Source: Cellvibrio sp. 79
GTDB lineage: Bacteria; Pseudomonadota; Gammaproteobacteria; Pseudomonadales; Cellvibrionaceae
DNA length: 64,000 bases
NCBI GenBank assembly: GCA_003056245.1
Contig: MVDH01000004.1
Location: forward strand, 124,001-188,000
Reading direction: 5' to 3'
Positions within the stretch are counted from its first letter, which is position 1; each line of letters starts with the position of its first letter. Made by a program: the position numbers and the translations under genes. The notes under the pieces were generated by a model, which was not told the origin of the DNA, made no database searches, and worked only from the letters and a program-made list of their open reading frames with translations. Of the stretch, positions 46,440 through 55,933 are shown in pieces.

Positions 46440-47153
46440 ATGCGTCAAATAGTTCTGGATACCGAAACCACCGGTCTGGAAACCTCGCAAGGTCACAGGA
46501 TTATTGAAATCGGTTGCGTGGAGCTGGTAAATCGTCGCCTGACTGGCCGCCATTACCACCAATACATCAAGCCGGAGCGCGAGATTGATGCCGGCGCCCA
46601 GGCGGTTCACGGTATTAGCAACGCGATGCTGGAAGACAAACCCGTATTTGCACGTATTGCCGATGAATTTTTGCAGTTTGTGGGCGATGCGGAATTAATT
46701 ATCCATAACGCTGCGTTTGATATCGGTTTTATCAATTATGAATTGAACATGTTGCGTCCGGGTTTTGGCAGCATCACCGAGCGCTGTCACGTCATTGATA
46801 CCTTGTTGATGGCAAGGGCCAAACATCCCGGCCAAAAAAATAACCTGGATGCACTCTGTAAACGTTATGGCGTAGATAACTCCCAGCGTGAACTTCACGG
46901 CGCATTGCTCGATGCTGAAATTCTTGCCGATGTTTATTTGCTGATGACCGGTGGACAAACCGCGTTGTCACTGGGTGGAAATCAATCCAAGAGCGATGAC
47001 GGTGCGCAGACAGAGGAAATACGCCGGCTTGCGTCTGGTCGTAAACCATTGCCAGTGATTGCTGCCAATGACGATGAGTTGATAGTGCATCAGCAAAAAC
47101 TGGCCGCTATTGCCAAAGCCAGTGGTGATAATTGTGTGTGGTTGCGCGAATAG
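46440..47153 (+). CDS. dnaQ: DNA polymerase III epsilon subunit (proofreading exonuclease)
   Basis: A 237-residue 3'-5' exonuclease of the DEDDh class. Exo I is VLDTETTGLE, exo II INHxxFD-like (HNAAFDIGFINYEL), and exo III HGALLDAEILADVYLL. The C-terminal tail binds the alpha subunit. GAGG precedes the ATG, 36 nt after rnhA, as in E. coli and Pseudomonas where rnhA and dnaQ are neighbours. Confidence 0.97.
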   Translation: MRQIVLDTETTGLETSQGHRIIEIGCVELVNRRLTGRHYHQYIKPEREIDAGAQAVHGISNAMLEDKPVFARIADEFLQFVGDAELIIHNAAFDIGFINYELNMLRPGFGSITERCHVIDTLLMARAKHPGQKNNLDALCKRYGVDNSQRELHGALLDAEILADVYLLMTGGQTALSLGGNQSKSDDGAQTEEIRRLASGRKPLPVIAANDDELIVHQQKLAAIAKASGDNCVWLRE

Positions 47154-47320
47154 ATCTCAAGCCACTCAAAAAACGCACAAATGAGATTTGTTTAGCAAAG
47201 TACCTGTCCGAACCTCCTTATTTAAGGAGCTGCGGTGAAATAACACCGAACATGGTATAGAGTCATTGTACCTAAATCGTTGTTTTAACTTTTCCTAAAG
47301 ATAAACGCCAGGATGTCATT

Positions 47321-49027
47321 GTGAGTACAACAGAAACTTTGAATCTCGCTTCATTAAAAATGGTGCAGGATGAGCTGGTCGCTACGATCGAGCAGTCAGC
47401 GGTTCGCCTTGAGCAATTTGCACAGGATCGCAACAACGGCGAGTTATTGCAGAACTGTATTGACGGTATCAAACAGATTCGCGGTATTTTGAGTCTCATC
47501 CAACTGCGGGGAGTGGATTTACTGGCTGATGAACTGGCTACCCACATCACTGATATCACGCTGGGTGAAGATGAGAAAACCGACGCGAAGCTGGAGTTGT
47601 TAACTGCCAGCTTTTTTATACTTCCACGCTATCTCGAATATTGCACGCAAACCGCACGTAGTATGGCGATGTTGTTAATTCCCCATATCAATGAGTTGCG
47701 CCTTGCGCGCAAAGCGGCACCGCTGCCGGAAAGTTATTTTTATCCTCTCAGTGGGATCAAACCTAACCCGCGTACGCTGCCAGCGCGTCACGCTTTGCCG
47801 GAAGATTTAAGCTCGCTTGTGCGTCGCTTGCGCCATATGTACCAGACTGCACTATTAAATGTATTAAAGGGGGTGCAGGTTAAAGCTTCCCTGGGAATGA
47901 TGACGCGTGCACTACAGCGTTTGGAAACGGCATCGACCGGTGCTGTATTAAGCAATTTCTGGTGGCTCGCCCGCACTACACTGGCAGCGCTGGCAGAAAA
48001 AAATATGCAATTGGGCAAAGGGCGCAAAATGCTGCTCAGTGCGATTGAGCGCGAAATAAAGCGTTTCCAGTTTGAAGGCAGCGCTGTATTGGAGCGCGAA
48101 GTCGACCCTGCGTTGCAAAAAGAATTGCTGTATCTATTAGCGCTTTCCAATTCAGATAACGAACAAACCCAAGCCGTGCTTTCCGCTTACGGGATTGGCA
48201 AATTAGCCTACAACGAAGCTGAGCTTGCGCGCGAAATGGAATTCCTGAATGGCCCCAGCGCAAATACCATTAGCTCTATGGTTGCAGTGCTTACTGATGA
48301 ATTGCACAGCACCAAAAATATTCTGGAGCGCGCGGCACAAGGTGGCGCAGAGTTGTTAAGTGAATCACCTGAATTATTGGATACTTTGAAGAAGGTGGCC
48401 GATATCCTTGCGATTGTTGGTTTGGTTGCGCCGAGCAACAGCTTGAAGCAGGAAATTGTAAAAATCACTGACTGGCAAGCCAATCGAACGCCGGTATCGC
48501 CTGATGAATTGCTGGTAGTTGCAGACACTTTACTCTACGTAGAAAGCACTATCGCCGGCTTGAGTAACGCCAATCTTTCGGATGAAAAAGTTGCGCAAAT
48601 AAATGCGTTATCACGCGATGCAGCAATGGCAAATAATCAAATTGCCGAAGCGGAAAAAATTGTTATCGATGAAGCTGAAGCTGGCCTGGTGCTGGTGAAG
48701 CGTGCACTGAGTGCATTTGCTGAATCCAATTTTGATAAAGGGCATATTCGCAATATTGTTGGCACTCTGGATTCTGTTCGTGGCGGCATGTTTTTGTTAG
48801 GTCTGCCGCGTGCTGCAAAAGTGCTGGCGGGATGTATGCGTTTCGTGGAAGAAGATTTGCTCGCGAATGATCAGCACCCGGCCGTGCAACATTTATTGGA
48901 AACTTTTGCTGATGCGGTTATTAGCCTCGAATACTATCTGGATGCGATAAAGCTGGATAAAAATGCTGATACCAGTGTGCTACAAATTGCTGAAGAAAGT
49001 TTGCAGGCTTTGGGTTACAGCGTTTAA
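47321..49027 (+). CDS. fimL: FimL-like regulator of type IV pili
   Basis: A 568-residue helical protein resembling Pseudomonas FimL (about 556 residues), itself similar to the N-terminus of ChpA. It has Hpt-like helical domains but no phosphorylatable histidine motif, no kinase and no receiver. FimL in P. aeruginosa supports twitching, cAMP/Vfr signalling and binding of the FimV polar landmark. Start GTG at 47321 with AGGA upstream. Its position between dnaQ and nudC matches Pseudomonas (dnaQ...fimL-nudC), which is the main support for the name. Confidence 0.8.
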   Translation: MSTTETLNLASLKMVQDELVATIEQSAVRLEQFAQDRNNGELLQNCIDGIKQIRGILSLIQLRGVDLLADELATHITDITLGEDEKTDAKLELLTASFFILPRYLEYCTQTARSMAMLLIPHINELRLARKAAPLPESYFYPLSGIKPNPRTLPARHALPEDLSSLVRRLRHMYQTALLNVLKGVQVKASLGMMTRALQRLETASTGAVLSNFWWLARTTLAALAEKNMQLGKGRKMLLSAIEREIKRFQFEGSAVLEREVDPALQKELLYLLALSNSDNEQTQAVLSAYGIGKLAYNEAELAREMEFLNGPSANTISSMVAVLTDELHSTKNILERAAQGGAELLSESPELLDTLKKVADILAIVGLVAPSNSLKQEIVKITDWQANRTPVSPDELLVVADTLLYVESTIAGLSNANLSDEKVAQINALSRDAAMANNQIAEAEKIVIDEAEAGLVLVKRALSAFAESNFDKGHIRNIVGTLDSVRGGMFLLGLPRAAKVLAGCMRFVEEDLLANDQHPAVQHLLETFADAVISLEYYLDAIKLDKNADTSVLQIAEESLQALGYSV

Positions 49028-49029
49028 CT

Positions 49030-49917
49030 ATGTCATTTCGTTTTGATCTTGCTTCATTTGAGTTTCATGCTTCTGCAGTAACGCCGGTTGCCTCAGGTAA
49101 CCGGCGTTTTATTATTTTGGCGGTGACTGAAACCTTCTCTTGTGACCAGTTGCTTTGTGATACTTCAGGCTTATTGATTGCGTTGACCAATGATGAGGCC
49201 AATACGTTATCACTGCTGATTTCTACCGAGCAATATCTTGGCTTGCTGGATGGTGAAGAGTTATGGGTTCGCACCTTGCGAGTCGATGCTGGTAACTTGC
49301 CGGAATCCTACCAATGGTTGGGGTTGCGCTCGCAACTGGAAGTGCTTTCGCCTGCGCATTTCCAATTGGCTGGTCGTGCGTTGCAAATTGCGCGTTGGTT
49401 TTATGATCATCGTTTTTGTGGTCGCTGCGGGCAACCAACGACACAGGATTCACTGGATTTTGCACGCGTATGCCAGCACTGCTCACTGCGCTTTTATCCG
49501 CGAATATCGCCCTGTATGATTGTGCTCGTTACGCGTGGCGATGAAATATTATTGGCTCACCATCATCGGGCCTCGCGTGTTATGTACACGACACTAGCCG
49601 GTTTTGTGGAGGCGGGCGAAGGAGTGGAAGATTGCATCCGCCGTGAAGTGAGGGAGGAAGTGGGAGTTGAAGTAGGGGAGCTGAAATACTTCCAGAGTCA
49701 GCCTTGGCCATTTCCGGGTCAATTGATGTTAGGTTTTTTTGCCGAGTTTGCAGCGGGGGATATTGTTATAGACCCGACAGAAATTATCGATGCGAAATGG
49801 TTCCGCTATGATGAGTTGCCTCAGGTGCCAGCAACGGCTACTGTAGCCGGACAATTGATTGCTCACTATGTTGGGCTTCGTCGAACCATAAACAATAACA
49901 ATCGCCCAAACAGGTAG
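49030..49917 (+). CDS. nudC: NADH pyrophosphatase / NAD-decapping Nudix hydrolase
   Basis: A 295-residue Nudix hydrolase that cleaves NADH to NMNH and AMP and removes NAD caps from RNA. The zinc ribbon has C130, C133, C148 and C151. The Nudix box begins at GFVEAGEGVEDCI (191 onwards) and contains REVREEVGVE. The diagnostic SQPWPFP loop lies at about 223-229. It starts 2 nt after the fimL stop, suggesting translational coupling. Confidence 0.95.
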   Translation: MSFRFDLASFEFHASAVTPVASGNRRFIILAVTETFSCDQLLCDTSGLLIALTNDEANTLSLLISTEQYLGLLDGEELWVRTLRVDAGNLPESYQWLGLRSQLEVLSPAHFQLAGRALQIARWFYDHRFCGRCGQPTTQDSLDFARVCQHCSLRFYPRISPCMIVLVTRGDEILLAHHHRASRVMYTTLAGFVEAGEGVEDCIRREVREEVGVEVGELKYFQSQPWPFPGQLMLGFFAEFAAGDIVIDPTEIIDAKWFRYDELPQVPATATVAGQLIAHYVGLRRTINNNNRPNR

Positions 49918-49924
49918 GAAATTT

Positions 49925-50578
49925 ATGATTTTTACCCTGGTTGCCCTTTTTATCAGTCTGCTTGCACTTTATATCGCTTACAAGGCTGCGCGCCTTTTAT
50001 GGCAAAACTCCTGGTTTGTCGGTTTTTGCCGCGGCCTTTTTGGTTTGGGTTTGATCGCAATTGCCGCGCTCATTGGCCTCACTGCTTTTGATGTGTATAG
50101 CTACAAACAAGTTTTACAAGAGCAGGTGGTTGCAACTATTAATTTTGACCGCATTGAAGATCAACATTATTTTGCAGTGCTTGCCGATAAAGATGGCAAG
50201 GAGCAACGTGTCGAATTGCGCGGTGACCAATGGCAACTGGATGCGCGTATTGTGAAATGGGATGGTTATCTGGCAACCCTGGGAATCAAGCCCGCCTATC
50301 GCCTTGAGCGATTGAGTGGCCGTTATTATGACATTGAAAAAGAAACATCAGCCCAGCGCACCGCGTACACGGTGAATAGTAGTTTGTACGGCATTGATGT
50401 ATGGCGAATTTTAAATACCTATCCAGATTGGATTCCGGTGATTGATGCCGTTTATGGTTCGGCAACCTATTTGCCAATGGAAGATGGGGCGCTTTTCGAA
50501 ATAACCCTATCTAATACAGGATTGGTTGCTCGTCCTATTAATGCCGCAGCGCGAGAAGCTGTTGCGGAATTTCAATAA
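49925..50578 (+). CDS. Inner-membrane protein of unknown function
   Basis: A 217-residue protein with two N-terminal membrane helices (about 2-20 and 33-55) and an extracytoplasmic or cytoplasmic beta-rich domain of about 150 residues (AVLADKDGKEQRVELRGDQW, ISxx-free). Similar proteins follow nudC in pseudomonads. They are sometimes labelled efflux-related without evidence. No catalytic motif was found. It begins 7 nt after nudC, so the two share a transcript. Confidence 0.7.
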   Translation: MIFTLVALFISLLALYIAYKAARLLWQNSWFVGFCRGLFGLGLIAIAALIGLTAFDVYSYKQVLQEQVVATINFDRIEDQHYFAVLADKDGKEQRVELRGDQWQLDARIVKWDGYLATLGIKPAYRLERLSGRYYDIEKETSAQRTAYTVNSSLYGIDVWRILNTYPDWIPVIDAVYGSATYLPMEDGALFEITLSNTGLVARPINAAAREAVAEFQ

Positions 50579-50612
50579 GTATTGTTATCAAATGTAGTAT
50601 GGAGTTATTTCA

Positions 50613-51692
50613 TTGGAATTTTTAACTGAATACGGTTTGTTTCTGGCTAAAACCCTAACTTTTCTGGCTGCCATATTTGTGGTGGTCAGCCTTGTCCTCT
50701 CTGCTGGTGGTCGCAGTAAAAAAGCGAATAAAGGACAAATAGAGGTCACTAAACTGAATGAAAAATTTGAACACTTACGCGATTCCTTGCGTGATGCAAT
50801 GTTAGATGATGACGAATATAAAGATTTTGCTAAAGCGGAAAAAAAGCGTTTGAAAGAAGAGAAAACCCAGAAGAAAAAATCGGCTAAAGAAGCTGAAAAA
50901 CACAAAGACGAATCTGGCAATGAATCTGAAGCAGAACGCAAACGTATATTTGTTCTGGATTTCCACGGTGACATCAAGGCGTCTGAAGTCGATAACCTGC
51001 GCGAAGAAATTACTACCGTATTAACCTTGGCCAAACCATCTGATGAAATTGTCGTAAAAGTGGAAAGTGGTGGCGGTATGGTGCATAGCTACGGTTTGGC
51101 ATCCAGCCAGCTTGCACGAATTACTGCAAAAAATATCCCGCTTACAGTATGCGTGGATAAAGTTGCAGCGAGTGGTGGTTACATGATGGCTTGTGTAGCT
51201 AATAAAATAGTCGCTGCGCCTTTTGCCATTCTTGGTTCTATCGGTGTGGTCGCGCAATTGCCTAACTTCCATAAACTGCTCAAGAAAAATGATATTGATT
51301 ATGAAATGTTTACGGCAGGTGAATATAAACGCACGGTGACAATGTTTGGGGAAAATACCGATAAGGGGCGCTCCAAATTCGTTGAAGAGCTGGAAGATAC
51401 CCATGTGCTTTTCAAAGAGTTTGTCAGTGAGCATCGGCCGCAAGTGGATATTGCAAAAGTAGCTACTGGTGAAGTTTGGTTTGGTTTGCGTGCTAAAGCC
51501 GTGAATCTGATTGATGAATTGCAAACCAGTGATGAATATCTGTTTAATCAGGTTGATAGCGCGGACATTTATGAAGTTGAATTTGCATTAAAGAAGTCCT
51601 TACCAGAAAAACTGGGGATCGCAGCTCAAGGTGCTGTTGATCGATTGTTAATGGTCTGGTGGGAACGGCTTAATATTAGCCGCTGGTTTTGA
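50613..51692 (+). CDS. sohB: SohB-type membrane serine peptidase
   Basis: A 359-residue signal-peptide-peptidase A-like S49 enzyme. An N-terminal membrane helix (about 9-30) and a charged Lys/Glu linker (about 60-110) precede the peptidase. The catalytic dyad is S187 in VDKVAASGGYMMA and K239 in TAGEYKRTVTMF. The start is a TTG with GGAG eight bases upstream. In E. coli SohB suppresses degP loss. A terminator follows. Confidence 0.93.
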   Translation: MEFLTEYGLFLAKTLTFLAAIFVVVSLVLSAGGRSKKANKGQIEVTKLNEKFEHLRDSLRDAMLDDDEYKDFAKAEKKRLKEEKTQKKKSAKEAEKHKDESGNESEAERKRIFVLDFHGDIKASEVDNLREEITTVLTLAKPSDEIVVKVESGGGMVHSYGLASSQLARITAKNIPLTVCVDKVAASGGYMMACVANKIVAAPFAILGSIGVVAQLPNFHKLLKKNDIDYEMFTAGEYKRTVTMFGENTDKGRSKFVEELEDTHVLFKEFVSEHRPQVDIAKVATGEVWFGLRAKAVNLIDELQTSDEYLFNQVDSADIYEVEFALKKSLPEKLGIAAQGAVDRLLMVWWERLNISRWF

Positions 51693-51695
51693 CGT

Positions 51696-51724
51696 AAACG
51701 GTGCCTCAGGGCACCGTTTCTATT
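51696..51724 (+). terminator. Terminator after sohB
   Basis: The perfect 10-bp stem AAACGGTGCC / GGCACCGTTT with a TCAG loop, 4 nt after the stop, followed by CTATTTG. The T-tract is modest. Confidence 0.8.
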
Positions 51725-51780
51725 TGTGTTAACTGGAATATAAAAGTTGGTTCGTGTTTTTAAATTCGGAGGATTTTTAA

Positions 51781-52413
51781 ATGATTTTTTCAACGACTAA
51801 ATTACAAATGCCTGAAAAGGAAAAAGCTTTGCAGGGGCGCAGTAAAAGTATGCCTGTTGAAAATAAACATGCAGTTAAAAATGTTCCTATCCAGCCTCCG
51901 TTTCCGCAGGGATATGAACAAATCGCTTTTGGACTTGGCTGCTTCTGGGGCGCAGAGCGAAAATTTTGGCAGCAGCCCGGCGTTTACACCACGGCGGTAG
52001 GGTATTCGGCGGGCTACACTCCCAATCCAAATTATGAAGAAGTGTGCACGGGATTAACGGGGCATAACGAAGTGGTTTTAGTCGTTTTTAATCCGCAGGA
52101 AATAACACTGGAACAATTATTAACAGTGTTTTGGGAGTCGCACAATCCAACCCAGGGAATGCGTCAGGGGAATGATCGTGGTACACAATATCGATCAGGA
52201 ATATATTTTTTCAACGAGCAACAACGCGAACTGGCAGAAAAAACTCGCGCTGCTTATCAGGCAGCGCTAACTGAAAATAATCACGGTGATATAACTACTG
52301 AAATTTTGCCAGCCAGCGAATTTTATTATGCGGAAACTTATCATCAACAGTATTTGCACAAAAATCCGGGCGGTTATTGCGGGTTAGGCGGGACGGGAGT
52401 TTGCCTCGCCTGA
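51781..52413 (+). CDS. msrA: Peptide methionine sulfoxide reductase A
   Basis: Repairs methionine-S-sulfoxide in proteins. The catalytic C54 lies in [11 protein letters not shown]; resolving cysteines are in the C-terminal [11 protein letters not shown]. The first 45 residues are a family-variable extension, as in E. coli MsrA (212 residues; here 210). GGAGG lies eight bases or so before the ATG. It is convergent with etfD, only 10 nt away with no obvious terminator. Confidence 0.96.
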   Translation: MIFSTTKLQMPEKEKALQGRSKSMPVENKHAVKNVPIQPPFPQGYEQIAFGLGCFWGAERKFWQQPGVYTTAVGYSAGYTPNPNYEEVCTGLTGHNEVVLVVFNPQEITLEQLLTVFWESHNPTQGMRQGNDRGTQYRSGIYFFNEQQRELAEKTRAAYQAALTENNHGDITTEILPASEFYYAETYHQQYLHKNPGGYCGLGGTGVCLA

Positions 52414-52423
52414 TTACAGGAAA

Positions 52424-54076
52424 TTACATGGCCTCATAATAGGGGCCGCTACCACCTTCCGGTGGGACCCACGTAATATTTTGCGTTGGATCTTTGATGT
52501 CACACGCTTTACAGTGAATGCAGTTGGCAGCATTTATCTGCAAACAGTTTTTATGATCTTTCTCAATAATTTCATACACTCCGGCAGGGCAGTAGCGTTG
52601 TTCCGGTGCACCATAAATTGCAAGGTTGTGCGTAATAGGAATGTCTTCGCTTGTTAAGCGCAAATGCACTGGTTGATTTTCTTCGTGTTGTATTTTGGAA
52701 AGATAAATTGATGACAAACGATCAAAACTTATTTTCCTATCCGGCGCCGGATAATTGATAGGCTTTGCCTGATTCAATGGAATTAATGTTTCGTGATCGG
52801 CCTTTTTATGTTTTAGCGTCCATGGCAAATTGATACCTAACGAATGCATCCACATATCAACGCCCGCATAAACCATACCGGCGACATTACCCCATGCGGA
52901 GAGTGCTGGTTTGGCATTGCGCACCGCATGCAAATCTTTCCAGATCCAGGAGTTGTGTAATTTTTCAGGGTAACTTTTTAATAGTGGATCGGCATTTTCT
53001 TTTGCCAGGGATTCAAAAATCGCCTCAGCAGCCAGCATGCCTGATTTCATCGCATTATGAGAGCCTTTGATTCTTGGTACATTTACGAAGCCCGCTGTAC
53101 AACCAATTAATGCCCCACCGGGGAAAATTAATTCCGGCAAAGATTGAAGGCCACCTTCATTAATCGTACGGGCACCGTAGGAAAGACGTTGTGCATTTTC
53201 CAGTAATGGTTTAATTGCGGGATGCGTTTTAAAGCGTTGGAATTCTTCAAATGGACTGAGATAGGGGTTTTGATAATTCAGGTGTACAACAAAACCCAAT
53301 GCAATTTTATTGTCCTCAAGGTGGTAGATAAAACCGCCTCCGCCAGTATCATTTTTTAAGGGCCAGCCGAGTGTATGTAATACCTTGCCTTGTTGATGAT
53401 TTTTGGGATTAATTTGCCAGATTTCCTTAAAGCCCAAACCATACTTTTGTGGTTCTGCATTAGCGCGTAAATTAAAACGGGATTCCAGGTTTCTAGTCAG
53501 TGATCCACGTGTACCTTCCGCAAACAGCGTGTATTTTGCATGTAACTCTATGCCGGGAGAAAAAGTATTTTTATGGCTGCCATCGCGTGCGATACCCATA
53601 TCGCCAGTGATAACACCTTTAACGCTTCCATCTTCTGCATAAAGTATTTCGCTTGCATTGAATCCTGGAAATAAATCTACACCCAATGTTTCTGCTTCTG
53701 TCGCAAGCCAGCGACATAGTTTGCCAAGGCTAACAATGTAATTGCCATGGTTGTTCATTAATGGCGGTAACAACAAATTTGGAATTTTGAAATTTCCAGA
53801 TTCGGTAAGCCACAAGAATTGATCCGCAACTACGGCATTGGAAACCGGTGCCTTTTTTTGTTTCCAATCCGGAATTAGTTCGGTTAATGCAATTGGATCA
53901 ACAACCGCGCCGGATAAAATCTGAGCTCCAATTTCTGCACCTTTTTCAAGTAGGCACACATTAATTTCTTTACCTTGTTCGGCAGCTAATTGCTTTAAGC
54001 GGATAGCCGCAGATAGCCCCGCCGGGCCTCCGCCCACGATGACTACATCGTATTCCATTTGGTCGCGCTGAATCAT
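52424..54076 (-). CDS. etfD: Electron transfer flavoprotein-ubiquinone oxidoreductase
   Basis: A 550-residue membrane-associated FAD/4Fe-4S enzyme that takes electrons from ETF and reduces ubiquinone. The FAD site is VVIVGGGPAGLSAAIRLKQL and the ubiquinone/ETF-domain cluster cysteines lie in RYCPAGVYE and NCIHCKACDIKDP. ATG with GAGAG upstream. It is 70 nt downstream of the LysR gene on the same strand and faces etfBA across the regulatory region, so the whole ETF chain sits in one locus. Confidence 0.97.
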   Translation of the reverse strand: MIQRDQMEYDVVIVGGGPAGLSAAIRLKQLAAEQGKEINVCLLEKGAEIGAQILSGAVVDPIALTELIPDWKQKKAPVSNAVVADQFLWLTESGNFKIPNLLLPPLMNNHGNYIVSLGKLCRWLATEAETLGVDLFPGFNASEILYAEDGSVKGVITGDMGIARDGSHKNTFSPGIELHAKYTLFAEGTRGSLTRNLESRFNLRANAEPQKYGLGFKEIWQINPKNHQQGKVLHTLGWPLKNDTGGGGFIYHLEDNKIALGFVVHLNYQNPYLSPFEEFQRFKTHPAIKPLLENAQRLSYGARTINEGGLQSLPELIFPGGALIGCTAGFVNVPRIKGSHNAMKSGMLAAEAIFESLAKENADPLLKSYPEKLHNSWIWKDLHAVRNAKPALSAWGNVAGMVYAGVDMWMHSLGINLPWTLKHKKADHETLIPLNQAKPINYPAPDRKISFDRLSSIYLSKIQHEENQPVHLRLTSEDIPITHNLAIYGAPEQRYCPAGVYEIIEKDHKNCLQINAANCIHCKACDIKDPTQNITWVPPEGGSGPYYEAM

Positions 54077-54146
54077 AGAATCTCTCGGCTTTAAATTGGG
54101 TTGCTCAGAATTTGATTTTATGTGGATCTAAATAAGGTGAATTGTA

Positions 54147-55073
54147 TTAGGCAATTGTCGGTAAAAAAATATCATCGCTGTTTTTAAGGTTAAGCGTAAG
54201 TGAGCGGCAATAATTCAGAAAGCTGGTCAATGCAGGGGTTTGGTAGCGATTCTTATGCCAGACAATCATAAATTGGCGCTGCAAATCCAGCATTGGGGTT
54301 TTGATTTCAATCAGGCTGCCACGGCGAAAAGCGTCCCGCAATGCCAAGCGGGAAATACAGCCAATCCCCAAGCCAGACTCTACTGCGCGTTTTATTGCTT
54401 CCGTATGTTCCAGCTCAAGGCGAACTTTCAGTCCCGACGCATGGTGCCGCATAGCATGGTCAAAGGTTTCCCGTGTGCCAGAACCACGCTCGCGCAAAAT
54501 CCAGGTTGCTGCTGTTAAATCTTCCATGGTCACCTTTTTTATTTTGGCTAATGGATGGTTTGGTTCGCAAAAAACGGCTAGCTCGTCATCCATCCAGGGT
54601 TCCGCAGTTAACTCGGGGTGGTTACAACTGCCTTCGATCAAGCCCAAATCGAGCTCATAGTTAGCGAGCTGTTCCAGAATATGTTGGGTATTTTTCACTT
54701 GAAGGTTAATATGGCACGCCGCGTGACGTTGCATAAATTCACTGATGATCAGAATGGCAAGATAATTGCCTATGGTCAGGGTAGCTCCGACTTTTAAATC
54801 TCCGAGTGCGGTTTTCCCCTCCAGTAGCTGTTCAATCTCTTTTGCTTGCGTAAGTAAGCTGCTGGCAGCCGGTAACAGGCTTTTTCCCATAGCGTTCAAG
54901 ATCAAAAGTTTGCCATGTCGATCAAATAGTTGGCAGTCAAACTGTCGCTCCAGCTCGGCAAGGGCTGTGCTGGCAGCGGACTGGGAGAGTGCTACTTCCT
55001 CAGCTGCCTTGGAGACATTGCCAACACGGGCTATGGCGGTAAATATTTCTAATTGGCGTAGTGTGTATCTCAT
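54147..55073 (-). CDS. LysR-family regulator, FinR-like
   Basis: A 308-residue LTTR. The helix-turn-helix is in NVSKAAEEVALSQSAASTAL. The conserved later segments ELDLGLIEG, WILRERGSGTRETFDHAMRH and ESGLGIGCISRLALRDAFRR match, as I recall, Pseudomonas FinR, the activator of the ferredoxin-NADP reductase gene fprA. Here an fpr gene is in the divergent operon, which supports the link. In this genome the regulator may also control etfBA and etfD. The finR symbol is not assigned. Confidence 0.88.
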   Translation of the reverse strand: MRYTLRQLEIFTAIARVGNVSKAAEEVALSQSAASTALAELERQFDCQLFDRHGKLLILNAMGKSLLPAASSLLTQAKEIEQLLEGKTALGDLKVGATLTIGNYLAILIISEFMQRHAACHINLQVKNTQHILEQLANYELDLGLIEGSCNHPELTAEPWMDDELAVFCEPNHPLAKIKKVTMEDLTAATWILRERGSGTRETFDHAMRHHASGLKVRLELEHTEAIKRAVESGLGIGCISRLALRDAFRRGSLIEIKTPMLDLQRQFMIVWHKNRYQTPALTSFLNYCRSLTLNLKNSDDIFLPTIA

Positions 55074-55183
55074 ATCTGCTTAGTCAATATGCAAAATATA
55101 AATTATCGATTTTACAAATATGCTAGCGCTAAATAAAATAGTGCACAAGTTGAATATTTAGGGCTCATGAGTTGGAGGCCGGT
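55074..55183. promoter_or_regulatory. Divergent regulatory region for LysR-etfD and etfBA-fpr
   Basis: A 110-bp AT-rich region between the LysR start and etfB. It contains an imperfect dyad around TAAATTATCGATTTTA (about 55099-55114). A LysR-type operator and promoters for both directions are expected; the exact boxes are not identified. Confidence 0.4.
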
Positions 55184-55933
55184 ATGAAAGTTCTTGTTGC
55201 TGTAAAGCACACAGTTGATCACAACCTGAAACCTTTTGTGGATGCTGCGACAGGGCAGGTTGATTTATCGCAGGCCAGAAGGGGAATTAATCCTTTTGAC
55301 GAAATTTCTATTGAAGAGGCTGTGCGCCTGAAGGAGCGCGGCCAAGTAACCGAAATCGTTGCAGTTGCAATTGGCGGCACCGATGCCAAAGATAGCTTGC
55401 GCCATGCTTATGCAATGGGTGTGGATCGTGCGCTTCTGGTAGAAACTGACGCTCGCCTGCAGCCTCTTGCTGTAGCCAAACTTTTAAAGGTTATTGTAGA
55501 GCGCGAACAGCCGGGTTTGATCTTTATGGGTAAGCAGGCTGTTGGCGAAGATTATGGTCAGACCGGCCAAATGTTAGCAGCATTACTTGGCGTGGGATTG
55601 GGAACATTTGCATCGGGTATTCAATTGGGTGATGGTTTTGTAGAAGTAACGCGCGAAATTGATAAGGGAACCCAAACTATTTCGCTGCAGTTGCCCGCCG
55701 TTGTAACGTCCGATTTGCGCTTGAATGAGCCGAGATTTATCAAGTTACCAAATTTGATGATGGCGAAGAAAAAGAATATTGAAACTTTAGCTGCCAGTGA
55801 GCTGGGGGTTGACCTTGCAAATCGCTTCACGGTAATAAAGTCCAGCGAGCCGCCACAAAAGCCTGGTGCTATCCAGTTGGCGAACGTAAACGAATTAATT
55901 AACACCCTGCGTAAGGCGGAGGTATTGCAATGA
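55184..55933 (+). CDS. etfB: Electron transfer flavoprotein beta subunit
   Basis: A 249-residue ETF beta subunit. ATG at 55184 with GGAGG nearby; an in-frame TTG four codons earlier is less likely. Conserved ETF signatures are MKVLVAVKHTVDHN, DEISIEEAVRLKE, KQAVGEDYGQTGQMLA and PAVVTSDLRLNEPRFIKLP. With etfA it accepts electrons from acyl-CoA and related dehydrogenases. Its stop overlaps the etfA start (ATGA). Confidence 0.97.
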   Translation: MKVLVAVKHTVDHNLKPFVDAATGQVDLSQARRGINPFDEISIEEAVRLKERGQVTEIVAVAIGGTDAKDSLRHAYAMGVDRALLVETDARLQPLAVAKLLKVIVEREQPGLIFMGKQAVGEDYGQTGQMLAALLGVGLGTFASGIQLGDGFVEVTREIDKGTQTISLQLPAVVTSDLRLNEPRFIKLPNLMMAKKKNIETLAASELGVDLANRFTVIKSSEPPQKPGAIQLANVNELINTLRKAEVLQ